Shown here piece by piece: positions 1-8,678 of a DNA stretch of 64,000 nucleotides. A program made the position numbers and the translations under genes. How positions within the stretch are numbered: the first letter of the stretch is position 1; each line of letters begins with the position of its first letter. Origin of the DNA: Agromyces sp. S2-1-8. Lineage in GTDB: Bacteria > Actinomycetota > Actinomycetes > Actinomycetales > Microbacteriaceae. The stretch covers positions 1,674,001-1,738,000 of the forward strand of contig NZ_JAJOLP010000001.1 in assembly GCF_021129215.1 (NCBI RefSeq). Reading direction: 5' to 3'. The notes below the pieces were generated by a model that saw only the letters and a list, made by a program, of their open reading frames with translations, did no database searches and was not told the origin of the DNA.

Positions 1-426
1 CGGGCGTTCGGCGTGCACAAGGTGCGCATCGAGCACCTGCTGAACCGCTACGGCACCCTGACCGACGAGCTCCTCGACCTCATCCGCGCCGACCCCGAGC
101 TCGGTGAGGCACTGCCCGGTGCCGACGACTACCTCGCCGCCGAGGTGGTCTACGCCGCCTCGCACGAGGGGGCGCTGCACCTCGACGACGTGCTCGCACG
201 TCGTACCCGCATCTCGATCGAGTCGTGGGACCGCGGAGTGTCGGCAGCGCCGGTCGCGGCGAGGCTCATGGGCCGGGTGCTCGGCTGGGACGAGGCGCGC
301 GAGACGCTCGAGGTCGAGCGCTACCTGCAGCGGGTCGCCGCAGAGCGCGCGTCGCAGGAGCAGCCCGACGACGAGTCCGCCGACCGGGTGCGGCTCGAGG
401 CGCCCGACATCGTGAAGGTGGACTGA
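1..426 (+). CDS. glpD: Glycerol-3-phosphate dehydrogenase, C-terminal part
   Basis: This is the 3' end of a gene that starts left of the window; the frame is open from base 1. The 141 visible residues match the C-terminal DAO_C helical domain of actinobacterial FAD-dependent glycerol-3-phosphate dehydrogenase, with the typical stretches YGTLTDELLDLI, AEVVYAASHEGALHLDDVL and RTRISIE. The enzyme oxidises sn-glycerol-3-phosphate to dihydroxyacetone phosphate at the membrane. The catalytic FAD domain lies outside the window, so function rests on family resemblance of the tail. A dispersed repeat begins 15 nt after the stop codon. Confidence 0.85.
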   Translation, partial: RAFGVHKVRIEHLLNRYGTLTDELLDLIRADPELGEALPGADDYLAAEVVYAASHEGALHLDDVLARRTRISIESWDRGVSAAPVAARLMGRVLGWDEARETLEVERYLQRVAAERASQEQPDDESADRVRLEAPDIVKVD

Positions 427-440
427 ACAGGGAGGCCGGT

Positions 441-476
441 GGTCTCGACACGGCGCTGCGCGCCGACTCGACCGGC
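441..476. repeat. Dispersed intergenic repeat, copy 1
   Basis: A 36-bp element beginning GGTCTCGACACGGCGC and ending ACTCGACCGGC. It lies between glpD and the SURF1 gene and closely resembles copies at 5683-5718 and 9771-9806. It contains the small inverted repeat GGCGC-TGC-GCGCC. Repeats of this type are abundant between genes in Microbacteriaceae. Confidence 0.75.
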
Positions 477-509
477 CGCTGGCCGAACGACCTCCCAGCC
501 GCGCGCCGG

Positions 510-515
510 TAGGCT
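510..515 (+). promoter_or_regulatory. Leaderless -10 box (TAGGCT) of the SURF1 gene
   Basis: TAGGCT lies 8 nt before GTG 524, and no Shine-Dalgarno sequence is visible. This is one of about ten similarly placed boxes in the window and favours GTG 524 as start over the in-frame TTG 515. Confidence 0.5.
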
Positions 516-523
516 TGTCCATC

Positions 524-1363
524 GTGTCCGCCGACTCACGCCGCGCCGTCGTGCGCATGATGCTGCGCCCGCGCTGGATCGCCGCGCTCGTCGCCGCGCT
601 CGCCGTCGCCGCAGGGTTCGCCCTGCTCGGCCAGTGGCAGATCGAGCGGGCCGTCGAGCAGGCGGTCGTCATCGAACGGCCGACCGAGCAGGTGATGCCC
701 TTCGACGGCATCGCCGAGCCCGACTCGCCGACGCGGCAGGCGGTCACCGCGCAGCGCGTCGAGGTCACCGGCACCTACGTGCCGGGCGACACGGTGATCG
801 TCGAGGGGCGCCTGAACGACGGCGTCCTGGGGTACTGGGCGGTCGCCCACCTCGAGGTCGCGGAGGCGCCGGCCGGAGGCCTCCCCATCGCGCTGGGCTG
901 GGCGGCCGACGAGCCGACCGTGCGAGCCGCGCTCGACGAGTTCGAGGCCGGGCTCGACGGCAGCACGCGGGTGAGCGTCGTCGGCCGGTTCCTGCCGACC
1001 GAGGCGCCGGTGCCGCCCGACACCGACGACGACCCGTTCGCGATGAACACCGTCGCGGTCGCGCAGCTCATCAACCTGTGGGCCGACTACGACGACCGGC
1101 CCGTCTACTTCGGCTACGTCACGGCCTCCGACCCCGTCGCGGGACTCGACGCGATCTCGTCGCCTCCGCCCGAGCAGACCACCGAGCTCAACTGGCTCAA
1201 CGTGTTCTACGCGGTCGAGTGGGTCGTGTTCGCGGGCTTTGCGATCTACCTCTGGTACCGGCTCGTGCGCGACGCCGTCGAGCGCGAGCGCGACGAGGCG
1301 GAGGCCGCCGCGGACGCGACCTCGGCACCTGCGTCGGCCGCGGGGGCGCCCGGCGACGACTGA
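524..1363 (+). CDS. SURF1 family protein
   Basis: A SURF1-like protein of about 279 residues, from a family linked to assembly of haem-copper cytochrome c oxidase in the membrane. The topology fits: one N-terminal membrane segment after a basic stretch (RPRWIAALVAALAVAAGFAL, followed by GQWQIERA), a long extracytoplasmic region, and a second membrane segment near the C-terminus (FYAVEWVVFAGFAIYLWYRLV). The tail after it is charged and Ala/Glu-rich. GTG 524 is preferred because a TAGGCT box lies just upstream; TTG 515 in the same frame would add three residues. No oxidase genes are adjacent, so the partner is inferred from the family only. Confidence 0.85.
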   Translation: MSADSRRAVVRMMLRPRWIAALVAALAVAAGFALLGQWQIERAVEQAVVIERPTEQVMPFDGIAEPDSPTRQAVTAQRVEVTGTYVPGDTVIVEGRLNDGVLGYWAVAHLEVAEAPAGGLPIALGWAADEPTVRAALDEFEAGLDGSTRVSVVGRFLPTEAPVPPDTDDDPFAMNTVAVAQLINLWADYDDRPVYFGYVTASDPVAGLDAISSPPPEQTTELNWLNVFYAVEWVVFAGFAIYLWYRLVRDAVERERDEAEAAADATSAPASAAGAPGDD

Positions 1364-1387
1364 TCGTCCGTCGGGAAGCGCGGCCGC

Positions 1388-1792
1388 TCACGCCCCGAAC
1401 GCCGCCGCGAACTCGGGCGACGGCTCGATCTCGGTGATGACGTCGACGAGCACGCCGCCGGGGTCGCGCACGATCACGTGCCGCTGGCCGAACGGCTCGC
1501 TGCGCAGCTCCTGCACGATCGGCACGCCGGATGCCTCGAGCCGGGCCGCGACCGCGTCGACGTCGTCGACCTCGAGGTTGACGAGCACGCCGCGGGCCGT
1601 CACGCCGTAGCCGGCGGGGACCGACTCGTGCGCGGGGTCGAGCAGCGCGAGCTCGTGTCCTGAGCCGGGGTGTCGGAGGCTCACGTACCAGCCTGACTCG
1701 AAGGCGTTCTCGAAGCCGAAGTGATCGCGGTAGAAGCGGGCGCTCGCCGCGACATCCGCGGAGCAGAGCACGGGATAGGAGCTGTGCAGCAT
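1388..1792 (-). CDS. VOC (glyoxalase/bleomycin resistance) family protein
   Basis: A 134-residue single-domain vicinal-oxygen-chelate protein. It opens with MLHSSYPVLCSADVAASARF, followed by a FYRDHFGF-type stretch, and ends with RHVIVRDPGGVLVDVITEI, the usual C-terminal metal-site strand with its Glu. These proteins are metal-dependent enzymes or small-molecule binders; the substrate cannot be told. It is divergent from a TetR-family gene, and a perfect palindrome lies in the shared 90-bp promoter region, so it is probably the main target of that regulator. A role in detoxification or drug sequestration is inference. Confidence 0.85.
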   Translation of the reverse strand: MLHSSYPVLCSADVAASARFYRDHFGFENAFESGWYVSLRHPGSGHELALLDPAHESVPAGYGVTARGVLVNLEVDDVDAVAARLEASGVPIVQELRSEPFGQRHVIVRDPGGVLVDVITEIEPSPEFAAAFGA

Positions 1793-1817
1793 GGGTTCCC
1801 CTGACGATCGAAAGATG

Positions 1818-1832
1818 CATACAGACTGTATG
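1818..1832. promoter_or_regulatory. Palindromic operator between the VOC and TetR genes
   Basis: CATACAG-A-CTGTATG is a perfect 7-bp inverted repeat around one central base, between the divergent starts at 1792 and 1883. A related half-site, GTACAG, occurs at about 1853. The position fits a site where the TetR protein represses both genes. Confidence 0.65.
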
Positions 1833-1882
1833 TATGTGTAATGATGGGTGACGTACAGTGTGCATGTCAACCGGGAGGCGAC

Positions 1883-2479
1883 GTGGCGACGAAGGCCGAG
1901 CAGCGCGACCGCACGCGCAGCGAGATCGTGCGCCTCGCGACCGCCCGATTCGCCGTCGACGGCTACGCGGGGGTGGCCCTCGAAGACCTGATGGCCGAGG
2001 CGGGCCTCACTCGCGGGGCGCTCTACCACCACTTCGGCAGCAAGCGCGGCCTCTTCCAGGCGGTGGTCGAGCATGCGCAACTCGGCGTCGCCCGGGCCGT
2101 CGAGCAGGCGGCCACCGGTCACGACGACGTGCTCGACGACTTCCTCGCCGGCTGCCGCGCATTCCTCGAGGCGAGCCTCGCGCCCGAGGTGCGGCGCATC
2201 CTGCTCATCGAGGGGCCGGCCGTGCTCGGCTGGGGCGAATGGCGCGAGGGCGACCTCGAGTCGAGCGTGCGCCTGCTCGACGAGGGCGTCGCCGAACTCG
2301 CCGAGGCGGGCGTCATCGACGACCTGTCGCTCGACACGGTCGCGACGATGCTCTCGGGGGCGCTCAACGAGGTCGCGATCGCGAACGCGGCCGCGCCCGA
2401 CCCGGCCCGCGGCATCGACGACGCGGTCGCCATGCTGCGCCGGTTCGTGCTGAGCCTGCGCCCAGCCGACGCCACGTAG
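1883..2479 (+). CDS. TetR family transcriptional regulator
   Basis: A 198-residue TetR-type regulator. The N-terminal helix-turn-helix is clear: [20 protein letters not shown], then [20 protein letters not shown] with the classic ALYHHFG recognition-helix end. The ligand-binding half is TetR_C-like and its ligand is unknown. GTG 1883 is chosen because GGGAGG lies 4-5 nt upstream and homology begins there; an in-frame ATG at 1841 would run through the operator. It is divergent from the VOC gene and most likely represses it and itself through the palindrome at 1818-1832. Confidence 0.88.
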   Translation: MATKAEQRDRTRSEIVRLATARFAVDGYAGVALEDLMAEAGLTRGALYHHFGSKRGLFQAVVEHAQLGVARAVEQAATGHDDVLDDFLAGCRAFLEASLAPEVRRILLIEGPAVLGWGEWREGDLESSVRLLDEGVAELAEAGVIDDLSLDTVATMLSGALNEVAIANAAAPDPARGIDDAVAMLRRFVLSLRPADAT

Positions 2480-2482
2480 ACT
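2477..2482 (+). promoter_or_regulatory. -10 box (TAGACT) overlapping the TetR stop codon
   Basis: TAGACT begins with the TAG stop codon of the TetR gene and ends 6 nt before ATG 2489. Spacing and sequence match the leaderless pattern seen elsewhere in the window. Confidence 0.5.
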
Positions 2483-2488
2483 ATGTTC

Positions 2489-3009
2489 ATGCCCCTCGAG
2501 CCCAAACTCGCCGATCTGCCGCGCATTCGCGGGGCGCTGAAGTTCTACCAGGTGGCCTCGGTCATCACGGGCGTCATGCTGCTGCTGCTCTGCGCCGAGA
2601 TGCTCGTGAAGTACGTCTGGCACTACGAGCTCTTCGCGTTCGGCCCGAACGGCGTGCTCTCGCTCGAGCCCGTGCTCGAGACGGCCTCGGGGCTCGAGTC
2701 GACCGGGCAGGGCGTGAACCTCTCGACCGGCATCCTCATCGCGCACGGCTGGTTCTACGTCGTCTACCTGTTCAGCGACTTCAGGCTGTGGAGCCTGATG
2801 CGCTGGCCGTTCACGCGGTTCATCGTCATCGCCCTCGGCGGCGTCATCCCGTTCCTCTCGTTCTTCCTCGAGGCGCGTATCGGGCGCGAGGTGCGTGCGT
2901 ACCTCGACCGGCGCGAAGCCGACGCCGCGGCCGGCGACGACGCCGGCGCGGCGGGCGGCACCAGCCCCGAGGCATCCGACCCCACCCCCGACTCCGTGGA
3001 GGCCCAGCA

Positions 3010-3013
<4 letters not shown>
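2489..3013 (+). CDS. DUF3817 membrane protein
   Basis: A small integral membrane protein of about 174 residues with a DUF3817 core: a cytoplasmic start with [20 protein letters not shown] as first membrane segment, an external loop with [11 protein letters not shown], then two more segments ([15 protein letters not shown] and [21 protein letters not shown]). The Ala/Asp-rich C-terminal tail is probably disordered. The function of the family is not known. Its stop overlaps the guaA start (GTGA), and DUF3817 genes are often found beside guaA in actinobacteria, so the two are probably co-transcribed. An alternative ATG at 2483 is possible but would fall inside the expected promoter spacing. Confidence 0.8.
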
Positions 3014-4593
<1,580 letters not shown>

Positions 4594-4628
4594 TCGCTCC
4601 CGTCCCCGTCGTGCTGCGACGGGGTGCG

Positions 4629-4662
4629 CGAAGGGCGCCGGCCGTGTGGCCGGCGCCCTTCG
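4629..4662 (+). terminator. Hairpin after guaA
   Basis: A perfect 15-bp stem with a GTGT loop (arms CGAAGGGCGCCGGCC and its complement) starting 35 nt after the guaA stop. There is no clear T-tract, as is common in high-G+C actinobacteria. Confidence 0.75.
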
Positions 4663-4693
4663 GCGTTCACGGGGAGTGCGGCAGACTGGCCGC

Positions 4694-5641
4694 ATGGGAG
4701 TCGTCGAGAACAGCAAGCTCACCGTCGTCGGCGCGGGGGCGGTCGGATCGAGCCTCGCCTACGCCGCGCTCATCAGGGATTCGGCAGCCGAAATCGTGCT
4801 CTACGACATCGCCGCCGAGAAGGTCGAGGCCGAGGTGCTCGACCTCGCGCACGGTACCCAGTTCACCCGGGCACGGGTCACGGGCGGTGCCGACGTGTCC
4901 GTCGTCGAGGGATCGCACGTCATCGTCGTCACCGCCGGGGCGAAACAGGCTCCGGGCCAGAGCCGCATGGATCTCGCCGCGACGAACGTCGGCATTCTCG
5001 AGCGGCTGCTGCCCGCCCTCCTCGAGCGGGCGCCGGACGCCGTCGTCGTGCTCGTGACGAACCCGGTCGACGTGCTCACGGTCGCGGCGCAGCGCATCAC
5101 CGGGCTCCCTGTCGAGCGCGTGTTCGGATCGGGCACGGTGCTCGACACCTCGCGACTGCGCTGGCGGCTCGCCGAGCGGGCGGGCGTGTCGACGTCGAGC
5201 GTGCACGCCAACATCGTCGGCGAGCACGGCGACACCGAGTTCCCGCTGTGGTCGGAGGCGCGCATCGGTCCGGTCCCGATCCTCGACTGGGAGGGCGTTC
5301 GACGGTTCACCGCCGAGGAGCTCGACGGCATCGCGCGGGAGGTGCGCGATGCCGCCTACACGGTGATCCGCGGCAAGGGGGCGACGAACTACGCCATCGG
5401 GCTGACCGGTGCCCGCATCGTCGAGGCCGTGCTGCGCGACGAGCACGCCGTGCTGCCGGTGAGCACGGTGCACGGTCCGGAGATCCCCGAGCTCGAGGGG
5501 GTCGCGTTGTCGCTGCCGAGCGTCGTCGACGGGGAGGGCGCGCGCCCGATCGTCGGCACCCCGTTCTCCGATCGCGAGCGGGCGCAGCTCGCGGCATCCG
5601 CCGAGGCGATCCGAGCTGCCGCGTCGGCCTTCGGGTACTGA
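4694..5641 (+). CDS. ldh: L-lactate dehydrogenase
   Basis: A 315-residue NAD-dependent enzyme of the LDH/MDH family that interconverts pyruvate and lactate. The Rossmann fold opens with [14 protein letters not shown] and an aspartate after strand 2 (VLYDI). The mobile loop reads [14 protein letters not shown]: glutamine (Q85) sits at the specificity position where malate dehydrogenases have arginine, with the substrate-contacting Arg91. The catalytic pair is Asp151-Arg154 (DTSR) and His178 in GEHGD. ATG 4694 is 6 nt downstream of CAGACT, resembling the leaderless boxes elsewhere; an earlier in-frame start would run through the guaA terminator. A terminator hairpin follows. Confidence 0.93.
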   Translation: MGVVENSKLTVVGAGAVGSSLAYAALIRDSAAEIVLYDIAAEKVEAEVLDLAHGTQFTRARVTGGADVSVVEGSHVIVVTAGAKQAPGQSRMDLAATNVGILERLLPALLERAPDAVVVLVTNPVDVLTVAAQRITGLPVERVFGSGTVLDTSRLRWRLAERAGVSTSSVHANIVGEHGDTEFPLWSEARIGPVPILDWEGVRRFTAEELDGIAREVRDAAYTVIRGKGATNYAIGLTGARIVEAVLRDEHAVLPVSTVHGPEIPELEGVALSLPSVVDGEGARPIVGTPFSDRERAQLAASAEAIRAAASAFGY

Positions 5642-5653
5642 GCGCCGGAAACG

Positions 5654-5683
5654 CCGAACGGCCGCCCGAGGGCGGCCGTTCGG
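5654..5683 (+). terminator. Hairpin after ldh
   Basis: A perfect 13-bp stem with a CGAG loop (CCGAACGGCCGCC and its complement), 13 nt after the ldh stop. The dispersed repeat starts at its last base. Confidence 0.75.
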
Positions 5684-5718
5684 GTCTCGATACGGCGCTG
5701 CGCGCCCACTCGACCGGC
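5683..5718. repeat. Dispersed intergenic repeat, copy 2
   Basis: A 36-bp copy beginning GGTCTCGATACGGCGC and ending ACTCGACCGGC, nearly the same as 441-476. It ends 7 bp before the CTAG target duplication of the IS481-family element. Confidence 0.75.
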
Positions 5719-5725
5719 GAGGAGC

Positions 5726-5729
5726 CTAG
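5726..5729. repeat. CTAG target-site duplication, left
   Basis: CTAG here and at 7718-7721 flank the element directly. IS481-family elements are known to favour NCTAGN targets. On the minus strand this copy supplies the TAG stop codon of the transposase. Confidence 0.65.
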
Positions 5730-6763
5730 TTGTAGGAGGCCAGGACGTTGTTGACGCGCAGGTGTGTCGCGGATGCTGGCGGTAGCCCGTTGTGCGCACC
5801 GTGGGGGCGGTGGTAGTTGTAGTGGGCGTTCCACGCCATGACGGCGTTGAATCGTTCTTGCTCTGAGCGCCACGCCTGGGCATAAAGCAATTCCTCACCG
5901 AGGATGCGGTTGTAGCGCTCGACCTTGCCATTGTGCTTGGGGGTATAGGGCTTGGTTCGCCGGTGTTGACTTTCCCGCATGGCTTCGGCGAACGCGTGAG
6001 ACCTATAGCAAGCTCCGTTGTCAGTGACGATTCGTTCGATCTTCACGATGCCGTGCGCAGCGAACCAGGCGCGGGCTCGGTTCAGGAACGCGACAGCAGT
6101 TGTGGCCCTCTCGTCAGGGAGTGCTTCGGTGTAGGCCAGGCGGGTGTGCCCGTCGATCGCGGAGTGCAGGTAGGTATAGCCAGTGCGTGCACCCTTCTTG
6201 GCACGATCGACCGCCTTCGCTTCCGGGCTACCTCGTCCGTGAGCGCGCCAGCCTCCGCCGTCGGGGATTCGGCCGACCTTCTTCACGTCGATATGGACCA
6301 TGTGACCGGGATGTCGTGCCACGATCTTCTGCGGTTCACGGTTGCTCTCTCCGCTCGGGTCAATAAAGCGTCGACGATTCAGTCCGAGTTGCCCGAGGAG
6401 GCGCGTCACGGTGCGCCGGCTGATGTGGATCTGTTCTCGTTGGAGTTCGAAAGCGATTCGAGATGCCGACCACTTGTCTTCACGGCGCATTCTTTCGATC
6501 CGAGTCACCACGTCGCCTCTAGTCGCAGTGGGCTTCCGGTCGGGAGCGGATGACCGGTCGAGAAGTCCGACCGCGCCGAACTGCCGGTATCGATTAACCC
6601 ACTTGGACGCGGTTGCCCGCGAGATCCCCATCTCGCGGGCAACGTGAGCGATCGGGCGACATCGGCAGCGTTCGACAAGCCGATGGCGTCCCTCAACTGT
6701 CAGTGGAGCGTTCGCGTGGGTGCTCGACTTGCGGCTCCGCGGAACCGGCGCTCTCTCAGTCAA
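5726..6763 (-). CDS. IS481-family transposase
   Basis: A DDE transposase of about 345 residues if TTG 6763 is used. An N-terminal HTH region (HANAPLTVEGRHRLVERC, then HVAREMGISRATASKWVNRY) is followed by a second HTH and the catalytic core: Asp159 in HIDVKKVG, Asp248 in VTDNGACYR, and Glu282 in GKVERYNRIL. The D-E spacing is about 34, normal for the family, and nothing is disrupted. The start is uncertain, because no ATG precedes the conserved N-terminus; TTG overlaps the upstream hydrolase stop by 8 nt, which suggests coupled translation. The stop codon lies in the CTAG target duplication, so it depends on the insertion site. Confidence 0.88.
   Translation of the reverse strand: MTERAPVPRSRKSSTHANAPLTVEGRHRLVERCRCRPIAHVAREMGISRATASKWVNRYRQFGAVGLLDRSSAPDRKPTATRGDVVTRIERMRREDKWSASRIAFELQREQIHISRRTVTRLLGQLGLNRRRFIDPSGESNREPQKIVARHPGHMVHIDVKKVGRIPDGGGWRAHGRGSPEAKAVDRAKKGARTGYTYLHSAIDGHTRLAYTEALPDERATTAVAFLNRARAWFAAHGIVKIERIVTDNGACYRSHAFAEAMRESQHRRTKPYTPKHNGKVERYNRILGEELLYAQAWRSEQERFNAVMAWNAHYNYHRPHGAHNGLPPASATHLRVNNVLASYN
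5730..5756. repeat. Left terminal inverted repeat of the IS481-family element
   Basis: A 27-bp end starting TTGTAGGAGGCCAGG. It matches the inverted right end (7691-7717) at 21 of 27 positions, including a 10-bp run GTTGTTGACG at the inner side. Confidence 0.65.
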
Positions 6764-7511
6764 CGGCTGAGCCGAGATGCCGGGCGAAGAAGCGGGCGGC
6801 ATCCTCGCCCGCGAATTGCGGGACGCCTGTGTGGCCGCCCATGTTGGCGTAGAGCGTCTTCTCGGTAGATGCGAAGGCGTCGAAGAGATCGAGAGCCATT
6901 CCCCGGTCATTCCCCTCGTCATCCCACTGGAGGAGAACGTGCAGCGGAATGGTGACCTGGCGCGCCTCTTCCATCGTTACGCCTGGCACGTAACTACCAG
7001 CGAAAAGTCCGGCTGCCGCGATTCGTGAGTCGATGGCGGCGAGGCGTGTGCCCATCGCTATGACTCCGCCCGAGAATCCGACCTTCTCGCCGATCTCAGG
7101 GCGGTCGAGGACCTCGTCGAGAGTGATCTGCCACTCTGGCACCGCCTGATCGACGAGCGGAAGGATCAGCCGGTCGATAACGTCCGCTCCGGGCCGGTCG
7201 CCAGCGGAGATTGCACGGATAAGGTCCGCTCGAGCCTGCTCCACGCCGGGTAGCGGGGTGCGTTTGCCCGCCCCAGGCATCTCTATGGAGACCGCAGCGA
7301 AGCCTTGCGCAGCGGCGCTGAGTGCCCGTGTAACCAGACGGGGATACATCCGTCGGATTCCAAACCCGCCAGGCTGGCCCATCAGGATGAGTGGAACAGG
7401 CGTGGACGAGGAAGCGACTGCCGGCGTCCACAAAATGCCGGAAAAATCACCGAGAGTGAACTCACGCTCGGTGATGCCCTCGTTGAGAATTTGTTGAGAA
7501 GTGAAGTGCAT
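6756..7511 (-). CDS. Alpha/beta-hydrolase (dienelactone-hydrolase-like), IS passenger
   Basis: A 251-residue alpha/beta-hydrolase. The nucleophile elbow is GFSGG with Ser147; likely acid residues are Asp197/198 (QWDDEG) and the histidine is His227 (GGHTGVP). The oxyanion region is MGQPGGFG. No signal peptide is seen, so it should be cytoplasmic. The substrate is unknown; a small ester or lactone is a family-level guess. It lies inside the inverted repeats of the IS481-family element, ahead of the transposase and overlapping it by 8 nt. Codons such as CAA, ATT and TCT at the 5' end differ from the strongly GC-ending neighbours, consistent with transfer. ATG 7511 is preceded by GAAAGG. Confidence 0.8.
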   Translation of the reverse strand: MHFTSQQILNEGITEREFTLGDFSGILWTPAVASSSTPVPLILMGQPGGFGIRRMYPRLVTRALSAAAQGFAAVSIEMPGAGKRTPLPGVEQARADLIRAISAGDRPGADVIDRLILPLVDQAVPEWQITLDEVLDRPEIGEKVGFSGGVIAMGTRLAAIDSRIAAAGLFAGSYVPGVTMEEARQVTIPLHVLLQWDDEGNDRGMALDLFDAFASTEKTLYANMGGHTGVPQFAGEDAARFFARHLGSAVD

Positions 7512-7559
7512 GGTCGTGCCTTTCGGGAATGCAGCAAATATGCGGCGCTCCCAGACGAC

Positions 7560-7610
7560 CTATCGCCCGACCGTGACTCCCCAGAGGAGCACCAACGTCA
7601 ATTCGTTCAC
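7560..7610 (-). CDS. Possible 16-residue leader ORF before the passenger hydrolase
   Basis: On the minus strand, GTG 7610 is preceded by AGGAGG at 8-nt spacing, stronger than the site of the hydrolase itself. It opens a 16-codon frame (VNELTLVLLWGVTVGR) that ends in TAG 48 nt before the hydrolase ATG. It could be a leader peptide, a remnant of a longer gene, or a chance frame. No homologue is recognised. Confidence 0.35.
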   Translation of the reverse strand: MNELTLVLLWGVTVGR

Positions 7611-7690
7611 GGGTACCACCTCCTCAAATCCTGCACGGAAGCCACAGCGTATCAGCGTCCAGCTGAGCTCGCGAGAGCGCATAGGTCAGA

Positions 7691-7717
7691 CGTCAACAAC
7701 CTCATGGCCAACAACAC
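7691..7717. repeat. Right terminal inverted repeat of the IS481-family element
   Basis: A 27-bp sequence starting CGTCAACAACCTCATGG. Inverted, it matches the left end at 21 of 27 positions. CTAG follows directly. Confidence 0.65.
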
Positions 7718-7721
7718 CTAG
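7718..7721. repeat. CTAG target-site duplication, right
   Basis: Direct copy of 5726-5729. It includes the TAG stop codon of the Bax-inhibitor-like gene on the minus strand. Confidence 0.65.
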
Positions 7722-8521
7722 TCGCGCGCGATCGCGAGCATGCGCAGGATCTCGAGGTAGAGCCAGATGACGGTGACCATGATGCCGAAGACGCCGGTCC
7801 ACTCGTACTTCTTCGGAGCGCGGTTGCGCACGCCCTGCTGGATGAAGTCGAAGTCGAGCACGAGCGAGTAGGCCGCCATGATCACGACGAGCACGCCGAT
7901 GATGAGGCCCCACTCGATACCGAAGATGGGGCTCGGCATGGAGCGCACGTCGCCCACCACGCCGAAGAGCTGGAGGCCCCAGGTGACGAGCGAGAACACG
8001 AGGTAGCCCACCATCGCGATGAGGAACACCTTCGTCGCACGCTTCGACGCCCGGATCTTGCCGGAGGCGAACAGCGCGAGCGTCACGCCGAACACGACGA
8101 GCGTTGCGATGACGGCCTGAGCCACGATGCCGCCGCCGTACATCATCTCGTACCAGGCCGAGATGCCGCCGACGAAGACGCCCTGAACGCCCGCGTACGC
8201 GAGAATCAGCGCGGCCGACGGCTCGCGCTTGAAGACGTTGACCATCGCGAGCACGAAGCCGACGATGCCGGCGCCGATCCAGAGGAACGGCACACTCTCG
8301 ACGGTGAGCCAGCCGATCGCTGCACCGACGAGCAGCAGGCCGAAGCCGGCGACCGACTTCGCGAGCGTCGACTCGACCGTCATCGTCTCGCCGGCGGGCG
8401 GCGTCGCGGGCTGGTTGTACATCTCCTGCAGCTGCTGGGCCGAGATGTCCTGCGATGCGGCCACGGCTCCCTGCTGCGAGAAGGCGGAGTTCCGCGAGAA
8501 TGCGGGGTTGTCGAGAGCCAT
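7718..8521 (-). CDS. Bax inhibitor-1/YccA family membrane protein
   Basis: A 267-residue polytopic membrane protein of the Bax-inhibitor-1-like group found in actinobacteria, with about seven hydrophobic segments from residue 65 on. Examples are SVAGFGLLLVGAAIGWLTV, FLWIGAGIVGFVLAMVNVF and WGLIIGVLVVIMAAYSLVLDF; the last carries the Asp-containing LDFDFI motif typical of the family. The roughly 60 N-terminal residues are Ala/Gln-rich and probably cytoplasmic. The bacterial role is unsettled; calcium leak or stress tolerance has been proposed for relatives. ATG 8521 is preceded by AGAGGAA. The IS481-family element has inserted exactly at its stop codon without changing the protein. Confidence 0.85.
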   Translation of the reverse strand: MALDNPAFSRNSAFSQQGAVAASQDISAQQLQEMYNQPATPPAGETMTVESTLAKSVAGFGLLLVGAAIGWLTVESVPFLWIGAGIVGFVLAMVNVFKREPSAALILAYAGVQGVFVGGISAWYEMMYGGGIVAQAVIATLVVFGVTLALFASGKIRASKRATKVFLIAMVGYLVFSLVTWGLQLFGVVGDVRSMPSPIFGIEWGLIIGVLVVIMAAYSLVLDFDFIQQGVRNRAPKKYEWTGVFGIMVTVIWLYLEILRMLAIARD

Positions 8522-8666
8522 GGGTTCCTCTGCTTTCGGCTGTCGTCGGATGCGGGGGATCGGCGACCGGATGCGGCATCCGCGCCGGTTAACAAACCTA
8601 CCCGAGTTGTTCGAGACAACGCCGAGAGTTCCCGCGGAATTCCGGGCCGCGCGCACGGCCGCTGGC

Positions 8667-8672
8667 TACGCT
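8667..8672 (+). promoter_or_regulatory. Leaderless -10 box (TACGCT) of the glycerophosphodiesterase gene
   Basis: TACGCT is 6 nt upstream of ATG 8679, the same geometry as at 2477 and 26892, and no Shine-Dalgarno is seen. Confidence 0.45.
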
Positions 8673-8678
8673 GGGCAG

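Larger units (their letters stand above)
5730..7717. mobile_element. IS481-family element with an alpha/beta-hydrolase passenger gene
   Basis: The element is 1988 bp long and is bounded by 27-bp imperfect terminal inverted repeats and a 4-bp CTAG direct duplication. It carries two genes on the minus strand: a hydrolase first, then the transposase. An ordinary IS481 element is about 1.0-1.2 kb with transposase only; passenger genes are known in the family. It sits between the repeat after ldh and the Bax-inhibitor-like gene, whose TAG stop codon is part of the duplicated CTAG, so that gene is not broken. Boundaries are inferred from the repeats, not from an empty-site comparison. Confidence 0.7.

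Noticed and set aside
4694..5641. Malate dehydrogenase
   Set aside because: The specificity-loop residue is glutamine (Q85), as in lactate dehydrogenases, not arginine.
6756..7511. Hydrolase truncated by IS insertion
   Set aside because: The gene is full length with a complete catalytic triad, and a matching inverted repeat lies beyond it at 7691-7717, so it is inside the element rather than cut by it.
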